Positions 45,850 through 58,768 of a stretch of DNA of 64,000 nt are shown piece by piece. The notes beneath the pieces are model-generated. The model was given only the letters and a program-made list of their open reading frames with translations. It ran no database searches and was not told where the DNA came from. Made by a program: the position numbers and the translations under genes. Source of the stretch: Biscogniauxia marginata (lineage: Eukaryota > Ascomycota > Sordariomycetes > Xylariales > Xylariaceae); NCBI GenBank assembly GCA_022695795.1, contig MU404055.1, positions 1,550,001 through 1,614,000 of the forward strand, given 5' to 3'. Numbering within the stretch: the stretch's first letter is position 1; each line of letters begins with the position of its first letter.

Positions 45850-47709
45850 GTCAGAATCTGTCACTCTCTTTTTGTCTCGTCCGTTCTTCCTCCCCCTCTT
45901 CTCTTAATCCCTATCCTTACCTTTATTCAACATATGCATCTATCTTAACCTACCAACAACACTTACATACATATCCACACACACTCACACACAAGTAAAA
46001 ATATACACAGTACAACACTGCGACTTGCCTATATCGCCCCCCCACTCCCCTACTCTGCTATTGCTGCTGCTAATGCAAGCTGCTGCAGCACTAGATAATA
46101 AGAACAAGCAAAAACGCAGCTAAAAAGTCAGTCATCCCGCGTCTCGTGGTGGTGCATTACATGTGATGATACAACAGGAACAAGTCCTCCCCCCTGGTTT
46201 TCCCGCCCTGCGGCTCTGCGCAACACCACGCCGCCGCGAAGAACGGCTAGTTACCAGTCTTTTATGCCTGGTCCGCTCTTCGCTCTTATCTACCCACTTC
46301 TCCTTCGTAGTGTAGACCAGATTGACAGGCCCGGTTTACCCGGAAGAGCTCATCCCAGTTGGCAGATCCACTGCCGGATCAGCAGTCTGTTCCAATTGTT
46401 CCCATCCATCCTGATTGTCGATCCTTCCTCTGTTCTCTCCTCTCTCTCCTCTCCCCCCCCATCCTCTCTTTCTCTTCATCCTCTCCCTCCGCTTGCCGAC
46501 CTGTTGTGCTTGTGCTGAGTTGTGCTTGCCAGGTTGCCGTTCGTTCCTCTCCTCTCCTCGCCTCTTGTCATAGCCATCCATACATACTAGTCGTGTTGAA
46601 GGTATAAGTCAAAGTCACGGTCACCGTAACAGGGTTACCCGCTGTTCTTCTCCCAGTGTCCGTCCCACTTTACACCGAGGTGCAGCGGCGAAGGTAGAGA
46701 CTTACACGAGCTTTGAGCTCGCGACATCTGCGGTTGGAACTCTGCTAGGTAGCTAGAGCTTTCTCCTCTCTTCGCTCACAGCCCGCCACCCGCCCGTCAC
46801 AAGTACACCGCTATCCACTCTAGCAGGGACGGGACGCGCACTTCGATTTGGCTTGGGCTCAACCCTTGAGGCCTGGATCGTGTGGGTTTTCTTGGTGGAG
46901 TATTCAAGATAAGGGGGTCTTCGTTTTCTTCTTGTCTCTTTTCTTCCTCTCCGCTCCCTGTCCGACCACCAGTCGGTCGCACCTCACGAGCACGTCCTCC
47001 TCTCCCTCCATGGCCGTCTGCCAATGGCTCTTACCAGGCCATGGCGAGCCCATTCCTTCGTAGCAAGTGCTGTCTCATTCAGGCCCATTATTCTCTCCCG
47101 GGGTCTTGACCCACACGGTTCCGACTAATAAGTACACCGTGACCAAGCTGGAGCTTGGCTGGTACATATATGCATCCATATCACAAACATATGTATATGT
47201 GTATGTACATAACATACATGCCTACATATCTGCCGCCGCTCTGGTGGTTGGTTTCTCCAGTTTATTAAATCTACGCCGCCCTTCTCGTAGTTTCCCTCTT
47301 GTCGGTTTGACAATAGCCACCACCCCGTCGTAACGAGATTCATGATATCCTTTCCTCTTTGTCGATTATCTCACTCGTTTCCTTGCTTGGCTCCCTTCTC
47401 CTCTTTCTATAGGGTTGCGTTCCCTTCTCAATGACAGGTTTCTGCTATTGACTGGATTTCCGCTTTCCTTTTCGTCGAGTCGTCGTCATCCTCGTATATC
47501 CATCAATTTATCTATACATCCATCTACCCATCTTATCATTGCCGACGTAACAAACTTTTTGGGTTATCAGAGTTTCGCTAGCTCACCTATTGTTGAGGTA
47601 ACGCCTTTTATTTGCTCGCCTGACAATCTCTGCTCTGTTCCCCTCTTTGTCAAAAACAGTTCTCGCTTTCACATACTCAGGCAAAGAACAGCAAATATCC
47701 CCGGTCGGT
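45850..47709 (+). promoter_or_regulatory. Pyrimidine-rich leader/promoter of the PRM10-like gene
   Basis: From about 45860 to 47700 the plus strand is strongly C/T-rich, including long CTCTCC runs at 46430-46490, as is usual for fungal promoters and 5' leaders. Several upstream ATGs occur. A good intron candidate lies in the probable 5' UTR at 47598-47659: GTAACG donor, a CCTGAC branch site and an AACAG acceptor, ending 50 bp before the chosen start codon. The transcription start cannot be placed by eye. Confidence 0.5.
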
Positions 47710-50411
47710 ATGGACAAAGCACCATCAACTCCTCAGGACGAGCGCGGTCCGCCCGCGAGTCCTACTAGCCCTGCAGCTCCCCAGAGCCCTATTATATCAG
47801 AACCCCCTCAGAGCCCCCAAGCAGCCGCCTCCGCAGACCCTGTGATACCAGAACATCCCCAGAGCCCGTCGATCAGGGTAACGAGATATCCTCCTATACC
47901 AGAGGTGCCTCAGAGCCCACCAATGGCAGGAACTTCGACTCCGGCAGAGGTACCACAGAGTCCGGCATCACTTGATTTGGGCAGCGGCGTAAGAAGAGAG
48001 AAGGGACGAGTACGTTTTAACAGCACGGCTGGGACTGAGCCGCCATTTCTGGATCTTTCGCGTCTTTCGGTGTCAATGCACGATGAAAACCTCCCGTCGA
48101 GGCCTAGGCCAAGGCCGTCGGTGTTACGTGGTAATTCTTATAATTCAGTAACTAGCCTTCCAGACGAGGAAGAAGAAATCGATCCCAAGTCCGAGAAAGC
48201 AATATCTGCTCATGCTGCTCAGGAGCGTGCCCAATATGTTGCTGCTCAGCTGCTGGGGTCGCACTCTGCTCCGGGGTCGAGGAGGAATTCAATAACATCG
48301 GAGGCTGAGACGGTACTGAGTACCGACGTTAACAACAGTCAATCGAATATGCTCGAAAGTTTCCTCGAGGGAACAGAGCCGAATGGTGCCAATGGTGACA
48401 CGACGCAGCCAGTATCTGAGCAGCAACGTGCATTGAAGACCGAGGCGTATAATATCGTCCGTTCGCATACGCAGCAGCGTCGAGGTGGTGTACATCTCCA
48501 GTCGTATCATGTCCCTGTTATGGTCAGCGCTGGGAATTCTGGTCGGGCTACACCGAGCGACGAAAGGCATGCCGAGCACTACATCCCGCCACCTCGACAA
48601 TATCGTGGTAGCGTTCTGTCGAATCTGTTGAAACTCTACAAGCCACCTGATGGTGGCCCCCCTCCCCCGAGTTATCCGCATAGCACAAAGTCGAATCTCA
48701 GTACTAGTGGATTCACCACCCCGGCCTCTTCTGGTACAACAACTCCGAACCGGAAAAAATGGTATGACAAGAACCGCTCGCAGGACACTCTTGCGAACCT
48801 CGTGGAGGCTTCCGCGCGCCTGGCGCAAACCCCGACCGGCCTGTCAGGGGCGACTATCGACGAGAAGCCGGGTCGCCCGAAACGACCGAAACACAGACGA
48901 AGCCCGAGTAGCCGAGTAATGCCTTTTGGCCGGCCGCGTATCGAGGATGAGATCCGGATTACCATGCATATCGCCGAGACCCTTAGTCGCCAGAGGTATA
49001 TAATCAAGATGTGCAAGGCTCTCATGTTATACGGAGCACCTACTCACCGTCTTGAGGAATACCTGAAGATGACAGCAAGAGTTCTGGAGATCGACGGCCA
49101 ATTCCTCTATTTGCCTGGTTGCATGATTATATCCTTCGACGACCAGTCCACGCATACCACCGAAGTTAAGATCGTCCGGACGACTCAGGGTATCGATCTC
49201 GGCAAGCTCAAGGACGTGCATGAGATTTACAAGTCGGTTTTACACGATCTATACAGTGTCGATGAAGCCATTGAGAAACTTAACGCGATATTGGGTAAAA
49301 AGGACAAATTTCATCCTTGGCTTAGGGTTCTTGTTTTTGGCTTGGCGAGTGCGACGGTTGCTCCGTTTGCATTCGAAGGGCGATTGATCGACCTGCCTTT
49401 CTGCTTCTTCTTGGGATGTCTCGTTGGGACACTTCAGATCATTGCTGCGCCAAAGTCGGAGTTATATAACAACGTCTTCGAAATTTCTGCCGCCGTGTTG
49501 ACGAGTTTCTTGAGTCGAGCCTTGGGCAGTATCAGGGGCGGTAGCCTATTCTGCTTCTCTGCAATGGCTCAGAGCTCGATCGCCTTGATTCTTCCCGGCT
49601 GGTTTGTCTGTGAGTATTAGCCAGTCATTTTATACAACTTTAGAGTTGCTAATTGTTGCAGTATGTTCTGCGCTTGAGTTACAGTCCCGCGCCTTGGTCC
49701 CTGGATCCATTCGCATGGTTTATGCGATAATTTATTCTCTGTTCCTAGGCTTTGGCATCACGGTCGGCACAGCACTCTACGGACTAGTCGATGCGGATGC
49801 TACGTCCAACACGACTTGTTCTGACACGATGCCTAGCCTATACAAATTCTTCTTCGTACCGGTTTTCACCGCCTGCTTAGCCTTCGTCAACCAAGCCAAA
49901 TGGAAGCAGATGCCCGTCATGATCATCATTGCCTTTGCCGGGTACGTGGTGAATTACTTCAGCAGCCCTCATTTCAAAGCCAGTCCTCAGATCGCAAACA
50001 CTCTCGGTGCATTCACGGTTGGCGTCCTTGCGAACCTATACTCGAGACTGAGACACGGAGTTGCGGCGGCCGCATTGCTGCCGGCTATCTTCGTTCAGGT
50101 GCCTAGTGGATTGGCGGCAACGGGAAGTCTGCTGAGCGGGCTGAGCACAGCCAACGAACTCAACAATGCTACAAGTCCTATCAGCGGTACTGATACGGTA
50201 AGCAATTCCACAAATTATATACTCATGAGACTCGTTTCTGACCTAGTGACAATAGGTCCAGATTCCAACAGATCAGCCGTTGAGTACTGTCGTATACAAC
50301 GTTGCCGGGTCTATGATCCAGATCGCCATCGGCATCACGTTGGGTTTATTCCTGAGTGCCCTAGTCGTCTACCCGTTCGGAAAACGGCGGAGTGGATTAT
50401 GGACACTCTAA
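47710..50411 (+). CDS. PRM10/ThrE-like (DUF1212) multi-pass transporter
   Basis: Three exons: 47710-49609, 49662-50197 and 50256-50411. The introns of 52 and 58 bp are in phase, and the product is 863 residues. The first 400 residues are cytosolic and disordered, with five PQSP repeats at 25-95 and many Ser/Thr-Pro sites. The conserved cytosolic domain starts near 404 and includes CKALMLYGAPTHRLEEYLK, FLYLPGCMIISFDD and TEVKIVRTTQGIDLGKL, as in the ThrE/DUF1212 family. About ten hydrophobic segments follow, from LRVLVFGLASATVAPFAF to MIQIAIGITLGLFLSALVV, and the protein ends in a short basic tail. Bacterial ThrE exports threonine; the yeast relative Prm10 is pheromone-regulated and its substrate is unknown. 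The first in-frame ATG after the probable leader intron is used as start. Expected location: plasma or vacuolar membrane. Confidence 0.93.
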
Positions 50412-53400
50412 ACTTGCTACTTTCTGTTTGGGCTCACGTTTTAGGCGTTCCTTTGAAAAGTTCTCATTTGGTCTAGATTCTAGTCTGCGGGTAGAATTGG
50501 TGGAGAGGGGTATACTTGGCGTTTTTACGATCCTTGATTTATCTGGGGTTCGGGAGGTGTGGTTATTCATTATTTTCAAGCAAGCGTTCCTTTATCATTT
50601 TTTCATTTTTTCATTTCATTTATTTTTTGACTTGTCTTTTTCTTTTTCTTGTTGGTTTGTTATTTCGCATGAGCACAACTTCATTGGGTGTTTAGAGGAT
50701 AGAATATCTTTTTTAGAACGGAAAAGAGGAGGGACTCTTGCATACATCTTATAGACGGGCTGCATTAGAAAAAGCAATAATGAGGAGGATCGTTCTCCGC
50801 CGCCGGCCGATAGGATATCTATGGTAACGGCGAGACCGGTCAGAAATACAGCAGCAGTACAGCAACAGCAGACAAGGCCGACAGGCAGCGGCTTGTCGTT
50901 TAGTAGGAGGAGAGCAAAATGCCATAGTATGCTATTACAGTAACTATGCGGGTATACGACTTCTAGTTCTACCATTTAGCGAGCGAAACTGAGCTGCTAG
51001 CAGCTCGTTCCATTCCCTATATATATTAACTCTCTTTCTGTCTATACCTCAAGGTTTTGTTCGATTAGCGGTGGTGATGAGATCTAAGTTAATCATTATG
51101 GCAGTTTCACTCCTAGCTACGTATTAGCTTAGCTATAGTTCACTAGAAGCTCTAGAAACTCAAGAAGCCTAAGTTAGGTACCAAGCAAGATACATACCTA
51201 GATACTCCCGTTACTACGTGATTACTTCCCTTCAAGCTCGGAATTTCTCCTAATCTATAACGATGATCGTATTAAAACTTGTGCGCAGTATAATGCCACC
51301 CCCCCCTTTTCTGCCTATAACAACTCATACACGTAGTGGCTACTTCACATTCCAGCAGTCCAGTAAAAATAATTATATGCACGTAATCAGCATTTTCTAG
51401 AAGCCCACCAAATTCCTTAATTCCTTGGCCCGCTTCTCAAATCCGTTCAATTCCCTCCTAGCCCCCCAAACCTCCCCCCCTCTCTTGTCTCATTGCCAGC
51501 GAGCACGAGAATGACGTTGTTGTCGACTTATAATGATGGCCGTCGGATCCACGCCTACGAAATATTTCCCCACCTATCACGTCACCCACGCCTCTCAGCT
51601 CCCCCCGTCTCCATGTATGGTCCTTTTATCCCTGCTTAATCCTGATTGTTTCATACATTGACGATCTTCATGCGCCTAAGAGAGATTGCTAAATATGCGT
51701 TGGAAGGGAAGCTACATACAAGTAAAACAGAGTTGCGTAAACTATTCTATATATTTGGCGACTAGAGAGAGATAAGTGGGAAATAGTACCACAATATGAA
51801 CAATTGTCCGGCGTGAGACAGATCAGTGTCTTACAGTTAGTTATTGGGCTAGTTGGTACGGACTATACACCCTAAACCCTACGCTCGGCTACCTAGGTAC
51901 GTAGTTAGTGAGACTATATGCATCCATCCGGGACTGTTAATCAAGTGATCTATGTAAATAGCAAGGATTAGGTTAGCTGAGGTCTCTACACCCCGCCGAG
52001 CTATTACGGGCCAAGGGGGGGGAGAAAATAGAAGTGTGATCGCAAAACAATACATAGGAATATTATCCCAAAATAAAATCTAACCAATTGCGTTTCTCCT
52101 CCTCCAGGGCTCTCACGTAATTCTCTAATCCCTTGATGAGTGGACCTAAAAAGTGGATAATTGGAAAGAGAGCGCGATCTGATCTTCATAGTGTAGATTT
52201 GGATACCTCTATACGTGCATATGGAACCCGCGCGTTAAACTACATACGTGTTAGTAGGTACCTAGACACTGACAAATTAGATCTTCATTAATCCGGCCCT
52301 GTCTTTTCTACCCGGGGGGAGATTCTTTTATTTTTATTTTTATCTTTGCTTTTTGCGGGCTTCAAATCGGGGTTTGGGAGGGGTCTCGGGAGGAAGAAAA
52401 GCTCGGCGATGTAAATCTGTAGCGAATCTGTAGCGGGTATGCGGACTACCGAAAGAGGAAATAAAAAGGAAGATGCAAGAAAGATAGAAAGCGAGGCCAT
52501 GGAATGTCATGTGTTTGTGATGTCATAACTAGAGCCTTGCCGAGTTACCCGATATGTCTCTTCTGTAATTGAGGTCTTATCTCATATGTAATCTAAGAGG
52601 TTAATGTCAAAGTGCTTCTTTTGTGAAGTATAAACTAGAATAAGTAGGTATAGAATGTTTATGTATTTATGTGCATACCCTATACTAAGGCCTGTACCTA
52701 CCTACCTACCTATGTAAGCCGCGATTCCCCGCGACACCGAGTAATACCTACATCTCAACGTGTACATAATTGCATATTTGCATACATTTTATTATGCACG
52801 CCTAAACTACTTATATGCATGCGCATATGCAGGTACCTTGCCTACCCGCCTGTAGATAATTAGATAGATTAGGTAGATTGTTACCCTGATATGTATAACG
52901 TTGTCCTATACGGTAGTATTAGATAAATGTCACCCAATCAGTCAACAGTGGGAACTGACCTGTCAGTTTCAACCGAGTCGAGTGGACATGTGATATGCCA
53001 CCTACCCTTACTTACTACACACTGCCGATCCTGTTATCGTTCTCTCCATCTATCTATCTATCCCCAAGTTTTCCGCCTCCCGCTTCCCGCCTCCGTAATC
53101 ATCCCCGATCGCCATTTTCTAAAACTTCCCTAACATATAAAAATATAAATAAGAGGGCTACGCGCCGGCCAAATTGTCGGCCACACACCAAATTCAGCCT
53201 GAGCTCGCGAGCCGGCCGGTCGCATGAAGATCATTGATATATCTCGCACCGCACAGGCAATGCTGAAGGAGCAAGACCCCCCGGGGATCTTCTTGACGAG
53301 ACTGACGACGGGCGGCATGGACTCATGGTGGCGAAAAAATGTCTGGACAAAGGAAAACTGCGGTAAAGAATAATAATAATAAAATACTTACCGATCTCGC

Positions 53401-55236
53401 TTTAACCTTACCTGCTTGGCGGCCGGGACCCCTGATAATATGTGTATGTATGTAGGTAACTTAGGTTAGTCAGGTAGATATCCCAGGGAAGCTATTCGTC
53501 CAAAACTATACACATATCCTCCCTACCTTACATTTTCACCTGTGGAATCCATCCTCGTGCCCATTAATGTAACATTTTGCTGCCGGTAAGTTGTTGTCGA
53601 TGTCCACCAGCCTGGGCGGGATTGGATGCGCAGAAGTGTCGAAGAAAATCTTTTCTTCGCTCTGCCTGCCTGTCTATCTGTCTGGCTATCTGTCTCGCAG
53701 TAGTGGATCTAAAAGTGAATGGGATGGGCCACTGGGGCTTTGCCGAACGGGATAGGCTGGAGGAAGGATCTGGTGCACACAACTAGATAAAGTAAAATAA
53801 GGGGGTGGGTGAACATTGAGTTTAGACATTCTATATGCCAGGGCCGATAATGCGATCCAGTTCCTTCAGTGTTTTCCCTCCTCTCCTCCACCGCCCTCGT
53901 GGCCCCTCCCGGATACGACCTCCGCTGATATTATTAACTCTAGAATACCCCTGAATCCCCTACAGCCCTCCCGGGGGTCGACCTGTTGTTCTTCCCAACA
54001 ATACGCCTCTTCAATTCCTTACGGCCCTCAACCGATGGGGGATTTTTTCTTCTTCTTTCTTAGCGAAATGAAGATAGGAGGAAAGTTTCTGTAGAACATC
54101 GGCATTCATGTGAGCCCCGTTTCCTCTATCTTTATCTCTACCTCACTATCTATCTATCTATCTATCTTTCTCTCTGTCCATAAGAGCTAGCCAAACTGAT
54201 TGATATACAACGCTCATTTAATATTTTCTTTTTTTCGTAAATGCCGCAAAATTTCCCGCCGCCCTTTCCCCCCTTGACGTCGAGGTAATAGAATGCGGAA
54301 TGATACTCACCCCAGGACTCGAAAGCAAATATGGCCTTTCTATCGGCATGTAACGATACGGACCGAGCGTGCTTCTTCTTTTTCGCCTGGCCTTCTGCTA
54401 TAGGAAGAGCTTTGATAGGGGAGATATGAAGTTCCCCCTTCTACCTGCCGCTTTATTTATGCCCGCTCTAAGCCTGGACGCTGAGCTGTCAGAGAGGCGA
54501 TCTTACTACTCTACGGCTTTTCAACTTGGCAAGTCGATGCGATACAAATTGCGAGCGTGGGGGGTTTGTTTCGGATAAGGGGTAGAGAAGGGTTCTCTCG
54601 GGATGGCGGCATGGTCTGCAATATGTCAACATTATCTTCATTCCTTCTCCTTTGGTTAAAGAAACCATCCAAGTTGAGTTAACATAGAAACTGGCTATGA
54701 AGAACATTGACGGACAAAAGAGAAACGATAAAGAAAGGAAATCCTAAATGAAAAATTAGGGAAGCAGGACTGTGTGTTTAATCGTCTGATAGGTTTACAC
54801 TCATCCTACTATGGTCAAGGTTCAATGCATTCTCTTCTAGATATCCTTTGCTGCATCTCTGAGGACATATCATAGTCGTAGGACACATATAGTACAGTTA
54901 TAAATGAAATTTCAGATATAATTACGTTTCAATCTTTATGCGAACTACATTTCCTGCACAGTGCTATAGCACTCCTGGCTCTAAGTAATTCTCTTATGTG
55001 TCATTACTAACTACCTTTTCTATACGAGACAAGTAATAGGAAGAAGATAATCAAGCATAATTAATTAGAAATCTGTAATGACATAGGTTCGAGATATTAA
55101 TGTAGTTACTGTTACTTAATTAGGCTTTGGGAACACAAATGGAAATAGAGAAACTTCGTATTGCCATTACCAACATTACAAATTACATGCATTAATGGCA
55201 AGGACTTTGATTAAGGCATCTCTCTCTCCTCTTTCT
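50412..55236. other. Intergenic region, no supported gene
   Basis: About 4.8 kb between the PRM10-like gene and the retrotransposon. It is rich in TACCTA/TAGGTA words (51170-51230, 51890-51905, 52680-52715) and tetranucleotide CTAT repeats (near 53048-53062 and 54147-54170). Short frames of up to about 120 codons lack motifs. Composition becomes AT-rich after about 54700, before the element begins. Confidence 0.5.
55232..55236. other. Target-site duplication, left copy (TTTCT)
   Basis: TTTCT directly precedes the left LTR and is repeated exactly at 62747-62751 after the right LTR, as expected for a 5-bp integrase cut. Confidence 0.9.
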
Positions 55237-55711
55237 TGTGACGAACCTCCTTATGTGTTCCTAGTTAGCTGACTTCACAAGTGAGTACGTATTAAGTTTT
55301 CTTGATTTAAAGGTAATAATGGATTAAGATTAGTTTAAGTGATTTATAATGTTTTGTTCGTTAAAGAGATTTTAAGGTACTTTTATTATAGTATTAAAAA
55401 ATAACTATAGTTTTAAATTAATAATTAAAGAACTAGAATAAATAACTAAATACATAGGAAATCTTATCCTTTTTATACTTATTATTTTATTTTTTATTCC
55501 CTATAATTAATATGTTAAATACTTTTAAATAATTTTTATTTATACTTATTTATTCTCTATTAAATACTATTAAATAAGTCTTATTTATATTTATCCATAT
55601 TACGTAATAATAAGTCGCTTTTCTTTTTAAGTTTTATGTCCGAGCCGAATGCAAAAAGAGTAAAAATAATACCTTTATTACTTAATTACTTATTTTAATT
55701 AGTTCGTAATA
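55237..55711. repeat. Left LTR (475 bp)
   Basis: Begins TGTGACGAACCTCC and ends TTCGTAATA, the mutated counterpart of TTCGTGACA. Its first ~50 bases keep normal composition while its inner part is heavily C-to-T/G-to-A mutated. Confidence 0.93.
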
Positions 55712-58557
55712 CTATTTCTTCCCTTTTAAAATCTTTATTTCTAAAGATTATTAAGTAAGTTCTTTTTTTTATTCTTATTATGTTTATTAATTATAATACT
55801 AAACGTCGTTATAAAAATTAAAAACAAAAACATAAAAAGCTTATTAACTAAATTAACTAAACAAGTTTTAATATCGATATTATGCCTTATTCTTATTATT
55901 TTAATTATAACTTAAAGTATATAATATCGCTTAAAATATCGAGGAAATATAATAAAATGGGAATTCCTTTTAACTCTTTTTAAAACTTAAATTATAAAAA
56001 AAAGTAATTATCTTTATAAAAACGTTAAGCCGAGAAAGCCTTAAAACGACTTTACCGAGAAATAACCGAGACTATAACTTAAATAAATCGAGAAATAGCT
56101 AAAATTATAACTCGTATAAAACGGTTTCGTTATTAAAAGGGGTTATTAAAAAAGAAAAGTTTAAAAATATTTTAATGTAATTTTTAAAATTTAAATAAAT
56201 TAAAGAAATAAAAACATTTAAAAGAAAAATAAAAACATTTAAAAGAAAAATAAAAACGTCTTTAAACCGAGTAATAATTTCTAGTTAAATAAATTAAAGT
56301 TATTTCTAAGGCCGTCTTTTCTTTAGATCTATTTTTCTTAAACTAAAATCCTAAAATCTAAGCTTTTTTAGTCGGTTTAAGTTTCGTTAATAAAATTTAT
56401 TAAGTTTAGTTATTAAGTTTTTTAAATGCTTAAATAGTTTTTACGTGTTTTTTTTTAGTGAATAACTTTCTTATTTAATTAAATATTATAATTAATTATC
56501 GACCCTTTTTAAATTTAAAATCCTTTTCATTTTATATTTATTTAGTTCTTTTTTAATCTCGTTCTAGGTTTCTAGCGAGGCGTCTTTTAATATTAATTTT
56601 AAAAATGAAATATAAAATATAAAATATATTTTAAATCCTTTTAAAAAAAAGAATTTATAATTAACTTTTAAAATAACTTTCTTAATTTTATATAATTTTA
56701 ACTTTTTAAACTTAGGTTTTTTATTAAGCCGTTTTATTTTAATTTAAAGCGTTTTTATTAATACGTTTTATAGTTAACGAAATAAATAAATTATATTTCC
56801 CCTTTTAAAAATTAGTTTTTTAATTCTTTTTTTATTATAATATTTTATTATTTTGTCTTAAATAAATTATAACTCTTTTTATAATCGTAATTATATTATT
56901 TAGACTTTTTTAAATAATACTTTTACTTTTAAGGCTTTTATTTTAATTTTTAATATTTTTATAAGTTTAATTAATTACTTTTAAATTTCTACTTTTTAAT
57001 TATACATTACTTCGTATAATGATATTTTTATATTTTCGTTAATCGAAATGTTATACGTTATTTAAGTTATTAATAATAATTTTATTTAATTATTTATTTC
57101 TTAATTAATATAACTTTTTAAATATTATTTTATTATTTAGTTTAATCTTTTTATTTATTTATTTATTTAAGAATAATACGTTATAAATAACTTTTATTTA
57201 ACTTTTATTTGTTTTATTAAGTTAATTTAAAACTTTAAAATAAATAATTTATCTTTATTTAAAATAATACGTTTTAATAATTTATATTTATTAACATATT
57301 TTTTTAAGAAACTAAAAACTAGTTATTTCGTAAATTTATTAACGATTATTTATATATTATTATAAAGTATTTTTATAGTAAAATCTTTTAACTTAAAAAG
57401 TTTTATTACGAAATTTTATATAATTATATATTACGCTCTATTAAGTATTTAAATTAATTATAATACTTTAACTTTATTATAAACATTATAACTCTTTATA
57501 ATTCTTTTAATTATTTATCATATTTTTAAAAAGTCAAATTCTTTTTAAAATCGTTTTAACGTTTTAAAAATTCCTTAATAACTATATAAAGAGTATTTAT
57601 AAAATCCCTTAACGAATTCGTCTTATACTCATTTTAATATATAAACCTTTTCTTTATAAAAGAAAAATTCGTTATTAAATCTTTATTAAAATTATAATTA
57701 CTTTTCTTTTTAATTATAACTTTCCTTAAAACGTTATTTTTAGTCTCTTATATTAATTTACATATAAACTAATATAACTAATTTATCATTTTATTATTTA
57801 AACATCTAAATATCTTTTTATTAATTTTTAACTTATAATCTCCTTTTCTACTAAAAAGATCTATTTAAATGTTTTCTTTTCCTTTAATATAATAAATCTT
57901 AAAATTAAATTTAAACAAGAAAATCATTTAACACTTATATCTTTAATTAAACATTTATATTATTATAAATCATATAAAATTCTTATAATTTAAATAAATA
58001 TTAATAAGTTTCTTGGTTTTATTAAGCTATAATTCTTATTTTTTTAATACTTTAATAACTATTAATAGTTCTTTATTATAAATTTAATAATTTAATTTAA
58101 TATTATGTAATGCCTTAAATAAATACGTAATTAAATACCATTTTTTATTATCTTTTAGTTACTTTAAAATTATTTTAATAACGAAATTTAAAGCGTTTAT
58201 TTTTAGTTATTTCTTTTTATTTTCGTTTAAAAGTTTATATATAACCTCGCTAATTACTACTTCCTTTAATTACTAAAAAGCTTATTTAACTTTTTTAATA
58301 AAATAATTAATTTTATTAATAGTTTAACGATTCGCTTAAAATCTTAAATAAGTTATTTAACGTAATTAATAAAACTAAAAATATATATATATATTTATAA
58401 TATTTTTAAGTTTTAATTAATTTTTAATTATTATTATTTTTCTTTTTTAAATTCGGATTTTTTTAAAATTTATTATAAACCTTAAATAATTTAGTTTTTT
58501 AATATACTATTTATTTTTAATCAAATAAATAAGTAGATTTACTTTTTTTCGCTTTTT

Positions 58558-58671
58558 AAATAAATTAATATATCGTTTAAATAAATTAATATATCGTTTA
58601 AATAAATTAATATATCGTTTAAATAAATTAATATATCGTTTAAATAAATTAATATATCGTTTAAATAAATT
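58558..58671. repeat. 21-bp tandem repeat array
   Basis: More than five copies of a 21-bp AT-rich unit (AATAAATTAATATATCGTTTA) run directly into an assembly gap. One further partial unit (ATTAATATATCGTTTA) follows the gap, so the array continues through it and its true length is unknown. The copies seen are identical, unlike the mutated sequence around them. Confidence 0.93.
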
Positions 58672-58768
58672 NNNNNNNNNNNNNNNNNNNNNNNNNNNNN
58701 NNNNNNNNNNNNNNNNNNNNNNNNNNNNNNNNNNNNNNNNNNNNNNNNNNNNNNNNNNNNNNNNNNNN
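58672..58768. other. Assembly gap (97 N)
   Basis: Unknown bases inside the 21-bp tandem array; the gap is probably a collapsed or unresolved repeat. Confidence 0.99.

Noticed and set aside
45497..45998. Frames of 111 (minus) and 120 (plus) codons
   Set aside because: Mutually overlapping and low-complexity at their ends; they lie in the leader-like pyrimidine-rich zone.
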